Assembly (NCBI GenBank): GCA_900316525.1
Contig: ONDF01000007.1
Span: 30,759-94,758, forward strand
Source of the DNA: an uncultured Bacteroidales bacterium
Lineage (GTDB): Bacteria; Bacteroidota; Bacteroidia; Bacteroidales; UBA932
Length of the DNA: 64,000 nt
Direction: 5' to 3'
Shown here in pieces: positions 47,338 through 55,926 of this stretch (its first letter is position 1; every line of letters starts with the position of its first letter). The notes below the pieces were generated by a model. That model searched no databases and was not told where the DNA came from. It was given only the letters and a program-made list of their open reading frames with translations. The translations under genes and the position numbers were made by a program.

Positions 47338-48192
47338 ATGGGAAACATCATCGACGGAAAGGCGCTGAGCGCCGCAGTGAAAGAAGAAGTCAAGGCCCAG
47401 GTGCCCGAACTGGAGGCCCAGTACGGCCGCAAGCCGTGCCTCGTGGTTATCATCGTGGGGGAGAACCCCGCCAGCCAGGTCTATGTGCGGAACAAGGTGA
47501 AGGCCGCGGCCTACACGGGTATGGAATCCCGTCTGGTCGAGCTCCCCGCCGACATCAGCGAGGAAGCCCTCCTGGACCACATCAAGGCCCTGAACGTGGA
47601 CCCGGCCGTGGACGGCATCCTGGTGCAGCTCCCGCTGCCCAAGCACATCGACGAGGAGAAGGTCATCGACACCATCGTCCGTGAAAAGGACGTGGACGGC
47701 TTCCACCCCGGCAACGTGGCGAACCTGTGGCTGGGCAAGGACTGCATCGTCCCGTGCACGCCCGCCGGCGTGATGCGGATGCTGGATTCCATCGGCGTGG
47801 ACCTGAAAGGCAAGAACGCCGTCGTCGTGGGCCGCAGCAACATCGTGGGCAAGCCGATGGCGAAACTCCTGCTGGACCGCCACGCGACGGTCACGATCGC
47901 CCATTCCCGCACCGCCGACCTCGGCGCCGTCTGCCGCACGGCCGACGTCCTCGTCGTGGCCGTGGGCCGTGCCGGCCTTGTGACCGGCGACATGGTCAAG
48001 CCGGGCGCCGTGGTCATCGACGTGGGCATGAACCGCAACGCCGAAGGCAAGCTCTGCGGCGACGTGGACTTCGCCTCCGCCGAGCCCGTCGCCTCCTGGA
48101 TCACCCCTGTCCCTGGCGGCGTCGGCCCCATGACCATCGCGATGCTCATGAAGAACACCATCGCCTGCTTCCTCTCCCGCCAGCAAGCGTAA
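47338..48192 (+). CDS. folD: Bifunctional methylene-THF dehydrogenase / methenyl-THF cyclohydrolase
   Basis: A 284-residue enzyme that interconverts methylene-, methenyl- and 10-formyl-THF, the donor for PurN and PurH. Motifs are [18 protein letters not shown] (with the catalytic Lys), [54 protein letters not shown] and a C-terminal [19 protein letters not shown] at 47329 is in frame, but ATG 47338 follows the purD stop by one base and gives the normal N-terminus. Confidence 0.95.
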   Translation: MGNIIDGKALSAAVKEEVKAQVPELEAQYGRKPCLVVIIVGENPASQVYVRNKVKAAAYTGMESRLVELPADISEEALLDHIKALNVDPAVDGILVQLPLPKHIDEEKVIDTIVREKDVDGFHPGNVANLWLGKDCIVPCTPAGVMRMLDSIGVDLKGKNAVVVGRSNIVGKPMAKLLLDRHATVTIAHSRTADLGAVCRTADVLVVAVGRAGLVTGDMVKPGAVVIDVGMNRNAEGKLCGDVDFASAEPVASWITPVPGGVGPMTIAMLMKNTIACFLSRQQA

Positions 48193-48198
48193 TCCGCT

Positions 48199-49458
48199 AT
48201 GCGTAAGCTGGTTGTCATCCTAATTGCCCTGTCGGTTTCGATGGGGCTTTGCGCTCAAGTAAAGACGGCGAAGCCGGAGGATCACGGGATGGACCCAGAG
48301 CGGCTTGCCCGTGTGGATGCGGTCATTGACGATGCTATCGGCGGCGGGGACATCCCGGGCGCGGTGTTGGCCGTCGTGCGCAGGAATGACATCGTGTACC
48401 TGAAGGCGTACGGGAACAAGTCCGTCGTTCCGGAGGTCGTGCCCATGACGACTGATACGATGTTCGACCTGGCCTCGCTGAGCAAGTGCGTTGGAACCAC
48501 GCTTTCGTTCATGCAGTTGATCGAGGGCGGCTATGTGCGCCTGACCGATCCCGTGAAGCGCTACATCCCCGGTTTCAAGCCATGGAAGGATCCCGAAACA
48601 GGGGAGGAGGTCGATATCATCCTGCGGGACCTGCTGACGCATTCCTCCGGTTTGTCGGCCTATTATGATGCCGACTTGTTCGTGGAACGCTTCGGGACCA
48701 ACCAGCCTGATTCGCTGGTGAACGTCATCGCCACCGAGGTGGAAAGGCATTTCCGGCCCGGAAGTGGTTTCCTGTACAGTTGCCTGAATTTCATTACGCT
48801 GCAGCATATCCTCGAGACTGTGACGGGGGAGCGTCTCTGCGACTATGCCGAGTCCCACGTCTTCGCTCCGCTCGGCCTCAAACACACTTGCTATTTCCCG
48901 CTGCAGGAGGATCTTCGCACTCCGTCCCGGCATCAGGACCTGCTTCCGCTCGTTGCGCCGACCGAGGTGCAGGGCGACGGCTCGGTGCTGAAGGGCGCTG
49001 TCCACGACCCGCTCGCCCGGCTCGCGAACGGAGGCAACTCCGGCAACGCCGGCGTATTCTCCGATGCCGTGGACCTTTCCCGGATCTGTATGATGATCAT
49101 GAATCAGGGGAGAGCCCTCCAGGACAAGAAACTCGGTTTTCCCGGGGTGGATACGCGCATCTTGAGCCGTGCCACCGTCCGTCTGATGACTACCATCCCG
49201 CAGGAAAACGCCCCCTCTGTGGGCCGTGCCCTCGGTTGGGATGTGAAGAGTGAACACAGCGGCCTCCGGGGCGACCTGTTCAACCCCGAGACCACGCTGA
49301 TGCATACGGGCTACACCGGCACATCCCTGGTCATCGACCTGGACACCCAGACGGCCGTCGTCCTCCTCACCAACCGCGTACATCCGTCCGACGACGGCTC
49401 CGTCTCCCGCCTCCGCGCCCTCGTCTCCAACATTGTCGCGGGTGCGATCCTATATTGA
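48199..49458 (+). CDS. Exported serine hydrolase, beta-lactamase / esterase family
   Basis: A 419-residue protein with a signal peptide (MRKLVVILIALSVSMGLCAQ). The penicillin-binding fold shows the SxxK nucleophile SLSK (about residues 93-96), a YSCLN segment in place of the usual YxN motif, and HTGYTG in place of K[ST]G. Such sequences are typical of class C-like esterases and D-peptidases rather than true beta-lactamases. It begins 6 bases after folD and may be read through from the purine operon, although its function is unrelated. The substrate is unknown. Confidence 0.82.
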   Translation: MRKLVVILIALSVSMGLCAQVKTAKPEDHGMDPERLARVDAVIDDAIGGGDIPGAVLAVVRRNDIVYLKAYGNKSVVPEVVPMTTDTMFDLASLSKCVGTTLSFMQLIEGGYVRLTDPVKRYIPGFKPWKDPETGEEVDIILRDLLTHSSGLSAYYDADLFVERFGTNQPDSLVNVIATEVERHFRPGSGFLYSCLNFITLQHILETVTGERLCDYAESHVFAPLGLKHTCYFPLQEDLRTPSRHQDLLPLVAPTEVQGDGSVLKGAVHDPLARLANGGNSGNAGVFSDAVDLSRICMMIMNQGRALQDKKLGFPGVDTRILSRATVRLMTTIPQENAPSVGRALGWDVKSEHSGLRGDLFNPETTLMHTGYTGTSLVIDLDTQTAVVLLTNRVHPSDDGSVSRLRALVSNIVAGAILY

Positions 49459-49465
49459 TCTGCAG

Positions 49466-49732
49466 ATGGGAAAAGCCTATCATACCAAGCACGAGGCCCG
49501 GAAGGGGCTGGAGGACTTCGAGTTGTCCAGGCATCCGAATGGGACGAAGGCGAAGGGACTGCGGAAAGTGCTTCGGACGCGGATGAAGAATGCCGCCGTC
49601 GCGTTCCCGAGGGACCGGTTCGGATGGGCGGAAGAGAAGAGCTCGCGGCTCCGCGGCGGGCGGCGGAATGTCCATAAAGCGGCTCGGCAGGAATCTCAAA
49701 TGGAGATCGCTGCCGAGCTGGATCAGGAATAA
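49466..49732 (+). CDS. Doubtful small basic open frame
   Basis: An 88-codon frame starting MGKAYHTKHEARKGLEDF, rich in Arg and Lys, with no recognised domain. It lies 7 bases after the serine hydrolase in a 286-base gap. It could be a real small protein, the remnant of a gene, or chance in high-GC DNA. No promoter or ribosome-binding site stands out. Confidence 0.2.
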   Translation: MGKAYHTKHEARKGLEDFELSRHPNGTKAKGLRKVLRTRMKNAAVAFPRDRFGWAEEKSSRLRGGRRNVHKAARQESQMEIAAELDQE

Positions 49733-49737
49733 GGAGG

Positions 49738-49760
49738 CGTCGTCCTATTTCTTGACGACG
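49738..49760 (-). terminator. Hairpin at the 3' end of the glucuronoyl-esterase-like gene
   Basis: CGTCGTC (49738-49744) pairs with GACGACG (49754-49760), enclosing the stop codon. There is no clear T-run, so termination is uncertain. Confidence 0.35.
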
Positions 49761-51118
49761 TACTTGTCGAAGAAATCGAGGAAATAGGGCCAGTTGGGGC
49801 CGGACTCGTGGCCGCCGTCGTGCTGGCGGAAGGCCAGCTTGCCCTTGATGATGCCCACGTTCGTGCCGGGATACAGGTCCGTGTCCATACCCTTTTCGCC
49901 CAGGAGCTCATAGACCGGCGTCGCCTTGACGGTGGCCATGAACATGCCGATGAGGTCCTGCCACTTGTCCGCATCCCAGGTGCCGCTGGAAATGAAGCAG
50001 GGGCGCGGGGCGCACAGGGCGATGAGTTCGTGCTGGTCCACGGGAAGGTCGTTCTCCGTGAGCGGATCCGCTCCGTATTTGATGAAGTTGCCGCACATCC
50101 AGTGGTATTCGCCGGCATCGGCGAGGTTGCCCAGGCTTTCGCCGCAGTTGCGGCGCCAGGGCGAGGAGCCGCCTTCGCCGGCCGAGGCCACGAGGGCGGC
50201 CGCGAAACGCTCGTCGAACGCCATGGTCACCAGGGCGGCCTTTCCGTTGCGGGAAACGCCCTCGATGGCCACCTTCGTGGCATCGAACTCGGGCGTCGTC
50301 TCGAAGTAATCCACCAGCTTGGAAGCGCCCCAGGCCCAGGCGCGGAGCGCGCCCCAGTCCATGGGCTTGCGGTAATCGCCCTTGTTGGTGAGGCCCACGA
50401 TGCCCTGGCGGAGTCCATGGCCGCCATCGGCCTGGATGCTGCCCGTGACGATGACCGCCGCGGCCCAGCCACGCTCGACCACCTGCTGCTGCCAGGACTT
50501 GGCCCGCGGCCGGTTGTTGCCGCCGGGAAAGTTGAAGCTCATCCCGGCCGGCATGATGAAGCCGAATTCCATGATGACGGGAACCGGGCCCTTCGCGGCC
50601 TCCGGCCAGGTGACCTGCGCCTGGATGCGGACCTCGATGGACGGGCAGGCGGAATTGTCCGCCACGCCGGCAAGGTCGCGCCGGATGCAAGGAATGCCTT
50701 CCATGTCGACCTTCTCCTCCTTCACGACCTCCCACTTGATGGCGGGCACGTTCTCCGGTACGCGGCCGTAGACCTCGTCCTCGAACGCCTTCACCAGTTC
50801 AGGCCGCCGGACATTCCGCCACATCTTCGCATTCTTCACCTGGCGGCCGTCGAAGGTGACCAGCGGATCGGGATAGTAGATCCAGGGATTGGCCTTCATC
50901 TCGTCGTAGTTGGGGGCGCGGTTCGGGTCGTCCGTGTAGGCGTCGCGGCCGGGACGCACGGACGTCAGGCCGAGCTGGCCGAGCATCTGCGCGTGGTCCG
51001 CGTTCGTCAGCGCGTTGAGAGAATCGCGGTTCACCCGGGGCATGCCCGGGAACTGGGCCGACGCCTGGCCCTGCGCAAACAGCAGGGCGGCGGACAGGAT
51101 CAGGACAAGCTTTTTCAT
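49745..51118 (-). CDS. Secreted carbohydrate esterase, glucuronoyl esterase-like (CE15)
   Basis: A 457-residue alpha/beta hydrolase. ATG 51118 gives a signal peptide (MKKLVLILSAALLFAQGQASA); the open frame upstream belongs to another reading frame of the neighbouring gene. The nucleophile elbow is GVSRNGKAAL, close to the G-C-S-R-x-G-K motif of CE15 enzymes. The acidic residue is probably in SAGEGGSSPWRR and the His in RQHDGGHESGP. CE15 enzymes cut ester links between lignin and glucuronoxylan. A strong glycan link is supported by the neighbouring esterase and GH92. It lies 11 bases after the next esterase, same strand. Confidence 0.8.
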   Translation of the reverse strand: MKKLVLILSAALLFAQGQASAQFPGMPRVNRDSLNALTNADHAQMLGQLGLTSVRPGRDAYTDDPNRAPNYDEMKANPWIYYPDPLVTFDGRQVKNAKMWRNVRRPELVKAFEDEVYGRVPENVPAIKWEVVKEEKVDMEGIPCIRRDLAGVADNSACPSIEVRIQAQVTWPEAAKGPVPVIMEFGFIMPAGMSFNFPGGNNRPRAKSWQQQVVERGWAAAVIVTGSIQADGGHGLRQGIVGLTNKGDYRKPMDWGALRAWAWGASKLVDYFETTPEFDATKVAIEGVSRNGKAALVTMAFDERFAAALVASAGEGGSSPWRRNCGESLGNLADAGEYHWMCGNFIKYGADPLTENDLPVDQHELIALCAPRPCFISSGTWDADKWQDLIGMFMATVKATPVYELLGEKGMDTDLYPGTNVGIIKGKLAFRQHDGGHESGPNWPYFLDFFDKYVVKK

Positions 51119-51129
51119 CGTGCAAGGAA

Positions 51130-52347
51130 TCAATAGAAAACTTCGTCGAAGAACTGCTGCATCTTGGCGGCATAGGGGACACCGTACTTGGCGAAGGTGT
51201 CCTTGGTGCGCTGGTCGGGCTTCCAGTCGAAGAAAGCGTGGCTGGCGCCGTCCACGATGTCCAGCACCGCGTTCTGGTTCTTGCCCTTCAGGCGGAGCAG
51301 GTATTCCTCCATCGGCTTGCGGCCGACGGTGCGGTCCAGGGTGCCGAGCACCATGTACTGCGGCACCTCGCGGATGTCCGCGTGCGGGACGTTGCAGTCC
51401 GGGGTGATGGCGACGAGGCCCATCGGCTCGTAATTCTCGGCGAAGCGGACGAGGGTGCCGAGGTCGAAGACGCCGTAGCTCGGGGCCGCGACCTGGATGG
51501 CGCGGAGGCTCTTCTTGGCCTTCGCGGCGGTCCAGCCCTTCGGCATGTAGGTCGGAAGGAACTGATACACACCCTTCTGCGTGCCGAATCCGCCGTCGCC
51601 GATGCGCTCGATCAGGTCGATCATGCAAGCGGAGAGGTGGCCGCCGGCGCTGTCGCCCGTGACGGCAATCTTCTTGGGATTGACCCCGTATTCGGCCGCG
51701 TGCTCCTGGATGTGCAGGATGGCGCCGTAGCAGTCCTCGATGAGCTGGTGCATCTGCACGGGCTCCTTGTCGCCGTCGCCGTGGTTGAGCCAGCGATAGT
51801 CGATGCTCGCGACGACGTATTTGCCGTCCTTGATGAGCTCGCGGGCGAGGCCGCGCATGATGTCCTCGGTGTTGGAGGACCAGCCGCCGCCGTGGATGAT
51901 CACCACGCAGGGGAGCTTCTTCGCCCCGTCGGGGATGAACACGTCATACTTCAGGGGCTTGACGCCCGGCTGCGCATAGACGACGTCCTGGATGGTCTTG
52001 TAGCCCTGGAGGCGCTCCGCCTCGATGATGGAGGCGCCGATGCCCATGATGTTGTGGTCCACCTTGACGGTGAATTCGGGAACCATCGATTCCTTGTAGG
52101 TGGGATAGAACACGCCGCCGGAGACGGAGAGCTCGTAGCCGCTGTCGAAGGCCCAGCCCGGGTCGGTGACATCGACCTTCACTTTCAGGACGGTGCCGGC
52201 AGGAACCATGCCGTTTTCAGGGATGGCGGGGGTGACGGTGACCTTGCCGTGCTGCGGCTGCTCCACGCGGACGCGGAAGGCGTCCTGCGCAAAGAGCGCT
52301 CCGCCGGCAAACGCCAGGATGGCGAGGGAGAAGAGGATGCGTTTCAT
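51130..52347 (-). CDS. Secreted alpha/beta hydrolase, HSL/BD-FAE-like esterase
   Basis: A 405-residue exported protein with signal peptide MKRILFSLAILAFAGGALFA. An N-terminal beta-sandwich of about 100 residues (PQHGKVTVTP, VPAGTVLKVKVDVTDPGWAF) precedes the catalytic domain. The catalytic domain has the oxyanion motif IIHGGGW, the nucleophile GDSAGGHLSA and the His in DGASHAFFDW. This arrangement is usual for carbohydrate acetyl or feruloyl esterases, but the substrate cannot be told. It is divergent from GH92 with 65 bases between the starts. Confidence 0.82.
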   Translation of the reverse strand: MKRILFSLAILAFAGGALFAQDAFRVRVEQPQHGKVTVTPAIPENGMVPAGTVLKVKVDVTDPGWAFDSGYELSVSGGVFYPTYKESMVPEFTVKVDHNIMGIGASIIEAERLQGYKTIQDVVYAQPGVKPLKYDVFIPDGAKKLPCVVIIHGGGWSSNTEDIMRGLARELIKDGKYVVASIDYRWLNHGDGDKEPVQMHQLIEDCYGAILHIQEHAAEYGVNPKKIAVTGDSAGGHLSACMIDLIERIGDGGFGTQKGVYQFLPTYMPKGWTAAKAKKSLRAIQVAAPSYGVFDLGTLVRFAENYEPMGLVAITPDCNVPHADIREVPQYMVLGTLDRTVGRKPMEEYLLRLKGKNQNAVLDIVDGASHAFFDWKPDQRTKDTFAKYGVPYAAKMQQFFDEVFY

Positions 52348-52397
52348 ATCGAAGGTTTTGTAGTTGCGTTATTTCCGCTAAGTTAAGATTTTTTGCG

Positions 52398-52405
52398 TAA
52401 CTTTG
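52398..52405 (+). promoter_or_regulatory. -7 element of the GH92 promoter
   Basis: Perfect TAACTTTG ending 7 bases before the GH92 ATG, so the mRNA would be nearly leaderless. The -33 element is weak (TTTC at 52372-52375). Confidence 0.5.
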
Positions 52406-52412
52406 AAACGGC

Positions 52413-54728
52413 ATGAAACGGTTTCTGACAATTCTCTGGACCCTGGCCGGCGTTTCCACCGGCCTTTTCGCGCAGCGGGCGCAGTATGTGGACCCTTTTA
52501 TCGGCACGGCCGGCATGGGGCACACCTTCCCGGGCGCGTGCGTCCCCTTCGGCGGCGTGCAGCTCTCGCCGGACACGGACATGATTCCCCACAACATCGA
52601 GGGCGTGTATCAGCCGCGCACGTATGAGTATTGCGCCGGCTACCAGTACGGCGACAGCACGATCGTGGGCTTCAGCCACACGCACTTCAGCGGCACCGGC
52701 CATTCCGACCTTGGCGACATCCTGCTGATGCCGGGAACGGGGGAGGTCCAATTCGTGCCCGGAACGGCGCAGGACCCCGATTCCGGCTATCGGCAGCGTT
52801 TCAGCCACGACACCGAATCGGCGGGCGCGGGCCATTACGAGGTCACGCTGGCTGATTCCGGTATCCAGGTGGAACTGACGGCCACCCCGCGCGTAGGCGT
52901 CCATCGGTATACGTATCCGAAAGGGGAGGAAGGACACATCGTCCTGGACCTGGACCACGGCATCTACAACTACGACGGCAAGACGCTCTGGGCGGAAGCC
53001 CGCGTGGTGAGTCCGACGCTCGTCACGGGATACCGCATCACGAACGGATGGGCCCGGACGAACTATACCTATTTCGCGATGGAGTTCTCGCGGCCGGTGC
53101 TGGATTACGGCTGGAAGGACAACGCGCCCGTGCGCTACAAGGGCGGTTACGGCAAGTTCCCCCAGTATGCCGATTTCCCGGAAATGGCGGGCCGGAAGCT
53201 CGTGGCCTGGTTCAAGTTCGATACGGCCGAGGACCCGGAATTGACCGTCAAGGTCGCCCTGTCCGCGACGGGAACCACCGGCGCCCTGAAGAACCTCAGG
53301 GCGGAGGCGGAGGACAAGTCCTTCGATACCGTGCGCGCGCAGGCGGAGGAGGCCTGGGAACGGGAACTCTCCTGCATCGACATCGACGGTACCGAGGCGG
53401 AGAAGACGATGTTCTACACCTCCCTGTACCACACGATGATCAATCCGTCGGTGTATATGGACGTGGACGGCCTTTACCGGGGCCTGGACCACGAACTGCA
53501 TCAGGCCGAGGGATTTACGAACTATACCGTGTTCTCGCTCTGGGATACGTACCGGGCGGAGCATCCGCTCCTGGCGCTGCTCAAGCCTCATCAGGCGGAG
53601 GACATGGTCGCGTCGATGCTCAAGCACTATGAGCAAAGCGCCCACCACATGCTTCCGATCTGGAGCCACATGGCCAACGAAAACTGGTGCATGACCGGCT
53701 ACCACAGCGTTTCCGTCCTGTCCGACGCCATCGCCAAGGGGCTGAAGGTCGATGGAAAAGAGGCCCTGGAAGCGATGGTTTCCACCTCGTCGGTGCCGTG
53801 GTACAGCGGGCTGGGGGAGTACATCCAGCTGGGCTATGTCCCGCTGGAAAAGACGTCCACCGCCGCCAGCAACACGCTGGAATATGCCTATGACGACTGG
53901 GCCATCGCCGCGGCCGCGGAACATCTCGGGAATGAGAAGGTCGCGGAAAGATACCGCGCCCGCGCCGGCTATTACAGGAACATCTTCGATCCCGCGCTGG
54001 GCCTCGCGCGTCCGCGGTATGCCGACGGCTCGTTCAAGGAGCCTTTCGATATCAAGCAGACGGTCGGCCAGGGCTTCATCGAAGGAAACTCCCTGAACTA
54101 TTCCTTCCACGTGCCCCAGGACGTGCCCGGACTGATGGCGCTGATGGGCGGGGACAAGAAGTTCATCGCGAACCTGGATGAGCTCTTCGGCAGCGACCTA
54201 CCGGAATACTGCTATGCGGACAACGAGGACATTACGGCCGACTGTCTCCTGGGCGGTTATGTCCATGGAAACGAGCCCAGCCACCATATCCCGTACCTCT
54301 ATGCCTGGACCTCCGAGCCTTGGAAGACGCAGTATTGGGTCCGGGAGATCGTGGACCGGTTCTATCGGCCCGAAATCCGCGGCCTGGGCGGAAACGACGA
54401 CTGCGGCCAGATGAGCGCCTGGTACATCTTCACCGTGCTCGGCTTCTACCCGGTATGCCCGGGCACCGACCAGTATGTGCTGGGCGCGCCGTGCATTCCG
54501 TATGCGAAAGTCACCCTGGATAGCGGCCGCACCCTGGAGATGAAGGCGAAGGGCCTGAGCGCCCGGAACCGCTATGTCAAGTCCGTGAAACTGAACGGGA
54601 AACCGGTCGACCGGCTTTTCCTCACGCACGGCGAGCTGCTGGAAGGCGGCACCCTGGAATTCGAAATGGCCCCGAAGCCGAACCGGCGCCGGGGCGTTAC
54701 CGCAGATACGAAACCCTATTCCCTATGA
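52413..54728 (+). CDS. Secreted glycoside hydrolase family 92 alpha-mannosidase
   Basis: A 771-residue exported exo-mannosidase with signal peptide MKRFLTILWTLAGVSTGLFA. Family landmarks are YVDPFIGTAGMGHTFPGA, LSPDTDM, GFSHTHFSGTGHSDLGDI, TVFSLWDTYRAEHPL, YVHGNEPSHHIPYLY and the catalytic-region GGNDDCGQMSAWY. GH92 enzymes are calcium-dependent exo-alpha-mannosidases acting on host or fungal N-glycans and mannans. The C-terminal beta-sandwich is complete. The stop overlaps a 27-codon frame of doubtful value. Confidence 0.93.
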   Translation: MKRFLTILWTLAGVSTGLFAQRAQYVDPFIGTAGMGHTFPGACVPFGGVQLSPDTDMIPHNIEGVYQPRTYEYCAGYQYGDSTIVGFSHTHFSGTGHSDLGDILLMPGTGEVQFVPGTAQDPDSGYRQRFSHDTESAGAGHYEVTLADSGIQVELTATPRVGVHRYTYPKGEEGHIVLDLDHGIYNYDGKTLWAEARVVSPTLVTGYRITNGWARTNYTYFAMEFSRPVLDYGWKDNAPVRYKGGYGKFPQYADFPEMAGRKLVAWFKFDTAEDPELTVKVALSATGTTGALKNLRAEAEDKSFDTVRAQAEEAWERELSCIDIDGTEAEKTMFYTSLYHTMINPSVYMDVDGLYRGLDHELHQAEGFTNYTVFSLWDTYRAEHPLLALLKPHQAEDMVASMLKHYEQSAHHMLPIWSHMANENWCMTGYHSVSVLSDAIAKGLKVDGKEALEAMVSTSSVPWYSGLGEYIQLGYVPLEKTSTAASNTLEYAYDDWAIAAAAEHLGNEKVAERYRARAGYYRNIFDPALGLARPRYADGSFKEPFDIKQTVGQGFIEGNSLNYSFHVPQDVPGLMALMGGDKKFIANLDELFGSDLPEYCYADNEDITADCLLGGYVHGNEPSHHIPYLYAWTSEPWKTQYWVREIVDRFYRPEIRGLGGNDDCGQMSAWYIFTVLGFYPVCPGTDQYVLGAPCIPYAKVTLDSGRTLEMKAKGLSARNRYVKSVKLNGKPVDRLFLTHGELLEGGTLEFEMAPKPNRRRGVTADTKPYSL

Positions 54729-54808
54729 GAAGAATCCTTTCGCAGCACGCCGACTTCATCAAGCCGATGCTCTCATGGAGGCGCAGGATTCGCATATTTC
54801 CTGCTTAG
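54725..54808 (+). CDS. Doubtful 27-codon open frame after GH92
   Basis: An ATG overlapping the GH92 stop by four bases (ATGA) opens a frame reading MRRILSQHADFIKP, then MLSWRRRIRIFPA. The coupled start is suggestive, but the product is tiny, ends within the convergent regulator gene and matches nothing I know. It may be a gene remnant. Confidence 0.15.
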   Translation: MRRILSQHADFIKPMLSWRRRIRIFPA

Positions 54809-55260
54809 GAGCGCGCTGACGGGGCGCTGAGCTTCCCGATGATGCCGTCCAGCATCCGGAAGAGTTCCGGCGCGGTTTCGGGCGTGACGCTGTCACAGAG
54901 GACGGAAGTGCCCATGATATGGGGCACATCGGCCAGCTTTTTCTGCAGCTCCCGGCCCTTCTCCGTGAGGGAAACGATCATCTGACGGGCATCCTTCTCG
55001 CCTTTCCGGCGGACAAGGATGCCTTCTTTTTCCATCCGCTGGAGCAGGGGAGTGACCGTGTTCGTTTCCAGGAGCAGCCGCTTGGCGATGTCGTTCACCG
55101 GCTGGGCGTCCTTCTCCCACAGGACCAGCAGCACGAGGTACTGCGGATAGGTCAATCCGTGCTCCGAGAGAAGCGGATGATAGGCCTGCGTGAGAAGGCG
55201 CGAAGCGGTGTAGAGCCGGAAACAGAGCTGGTTGTCCAGCTTGAACTCCTCTTGGATCAT
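54805..55260 (-). CDS. MarR-family regulator, OhrR-like organic peroxide sensor
   Basis: A 151-residue winged-helix repressor. The N-terminus DNQLCFRLYTASRLL carries the single cysteine at the position where OhrR proteins sense hydroperoxides. GLTYPQYLVLLVLWE and the winged helix LLLETNTVTPLLQRMEKEGIL then RRKGEKDARQ are typical of OhrR. ATG 55260 overlaps the glutathione peroxidase stop by four bases (ATGA), so it is co-transcribed and probably autoregulated through the palindromes upstream of gpx. The assignment to OhrR rather than another MarR rests on these motifs and the peroxidase neighbour. Confidence 0.85.
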   Translation of the reverse strand: MIQEEFKLDNQLCFRLYTASRLLTQAYHPLLSEHGLTYPQYLVLLVLWEKDAQPVNDIAKRLLLETNTVTPLLQRMEKEGILVRRKGEKDARQMIVSLTEKGRELQKKLADVPHIMGTSVLCDSVTPETAPELFRMLDGIIGKLSAPSARS

Positions 55261-55799
55261 AACATCCCCTGGATGTCTTTCTCGATCTCTTCCGGCGTCG
55301 TAATGGGGGCGTAGCGCTTGATGACGGTGCCGTCGCGGTTCACGAGGAACTTGGTGAAGTTCCAAAGGATGTCGCTGTCCTTTTCCACGCTCTTGCTCAG
55401 GCCCTTGAGCATCATGCGGGTAGCTTTGCCCTTGATGCCGTTGTAAGCCTCGGTCGGAGCCTGGGCCTTCAGGTACTCGAAGATGGGCTCGGCGTTCGCG
55501 CCGTTGACATCGGTCTTGGCCATGAGCGGGAAGGTAACACCGTGGTTGATGCGGCAGAACTCGGCGATCTCCTCATTGGAGCCGGGCTCCTGGCCGGCGA
55601 ACTGGCCGCAGGGGAAGCCGACGATGACGAAACCCTGGTCCTTATACTTCTGGTAGAGGGCCTCCAGGCCGTCGTACTGCGGGGTGAAGCCGCACTTGGA
55701 CGCGGTGTTGACAACCATCAGGACTTTGCCTTCGAACTGGGCGAAATCGACCTCAGTGCCTTTGTTGCTGCGGGTCTTGAAACCATAGATCTTTGCCAT
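55257..55799 (-). CDS. gpx: Glutathione peroxidase-family thiol peroxidase
   Basis: A 180-residue cytoplasmic peroxidase. The peroxidatic cysteine lies in NTASKCGFTPQY (about residue 36). The family motif usually written FPCNQFGGQEPG reads FPCGQFAGQEPG, and the tetrad Trp-Asn is in LWNFTKFLV. Bacterial members generally use thioredoxin rather than glutathione. It heads a two-gene operon with the OhrR-like regulator. Confidence 0.9.
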   Translation of the reverse strand: MAKIYGFKTRSNKGTEVDFAQFEGKVLMVVNTASKCGFTPQYDGLEALYQKYKDQGFVIVGFPCGQFAGQEPGSNEEIAEFCRINHGVTFPLMAKTDVNGANAEPIFEYLKAQAPTEAYNGIKGKATRMMLKGLSKSVEKDSDILWNFTKFLVNRDGTVIKRYAPITTPEEIEKDIQGML

Positions 55800-55826
55800 A
55801 ACTGTATATCTTTATCGTTTAATTAT

Positions 55827-55876
55827 ATCGTTCACGATGTAAATATACGACTTTCTTTTTATATCGCAAACGATAT
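55827..55876 (-). promoter_or_regulatory. gpx-ohrR promoter with two palindromic operators
   Basis: On the minus strand TTTG (55870-55867), a 19-base spacer and TATATTTA (55847-55840) form the promoter. Palindrome ATATCG-CAAA-CGATAT (55861-55876) covers the -33 box, and ATCGT-TC-ACGAT (55827-55838) covers the start-site region. A further half-site TATCGTTT lies at 55813-55820. Binding by the adjacent OhrR-like protein is inferred. Confidence 0.6.
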
Positions 55877-55891
55877 ATCGAAAAAAGTGAC

Positions 55892-55918
55892 AAAAAAAAC
55901 GTTCCGGGGGAGGAACGC
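55892..55918 (-). terminator. Intrinsic terminator of the Na/Pi cotransporter operon
   Basis: On the minus strand CGTTCC pairs with GGAACG around a C-rich loop and is followed by eight T residues. Confidence 0.8.
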
Positions 55919-55926
55919 TCTTTCTT

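Noticed and set aside
49367..49699. A minus-strand open frame across the end of the serine hydrolase
   Set aside because: Its translation is low-complexity Arg/Pro/Gly, it overlaps a well-supported gene and has no promoter.
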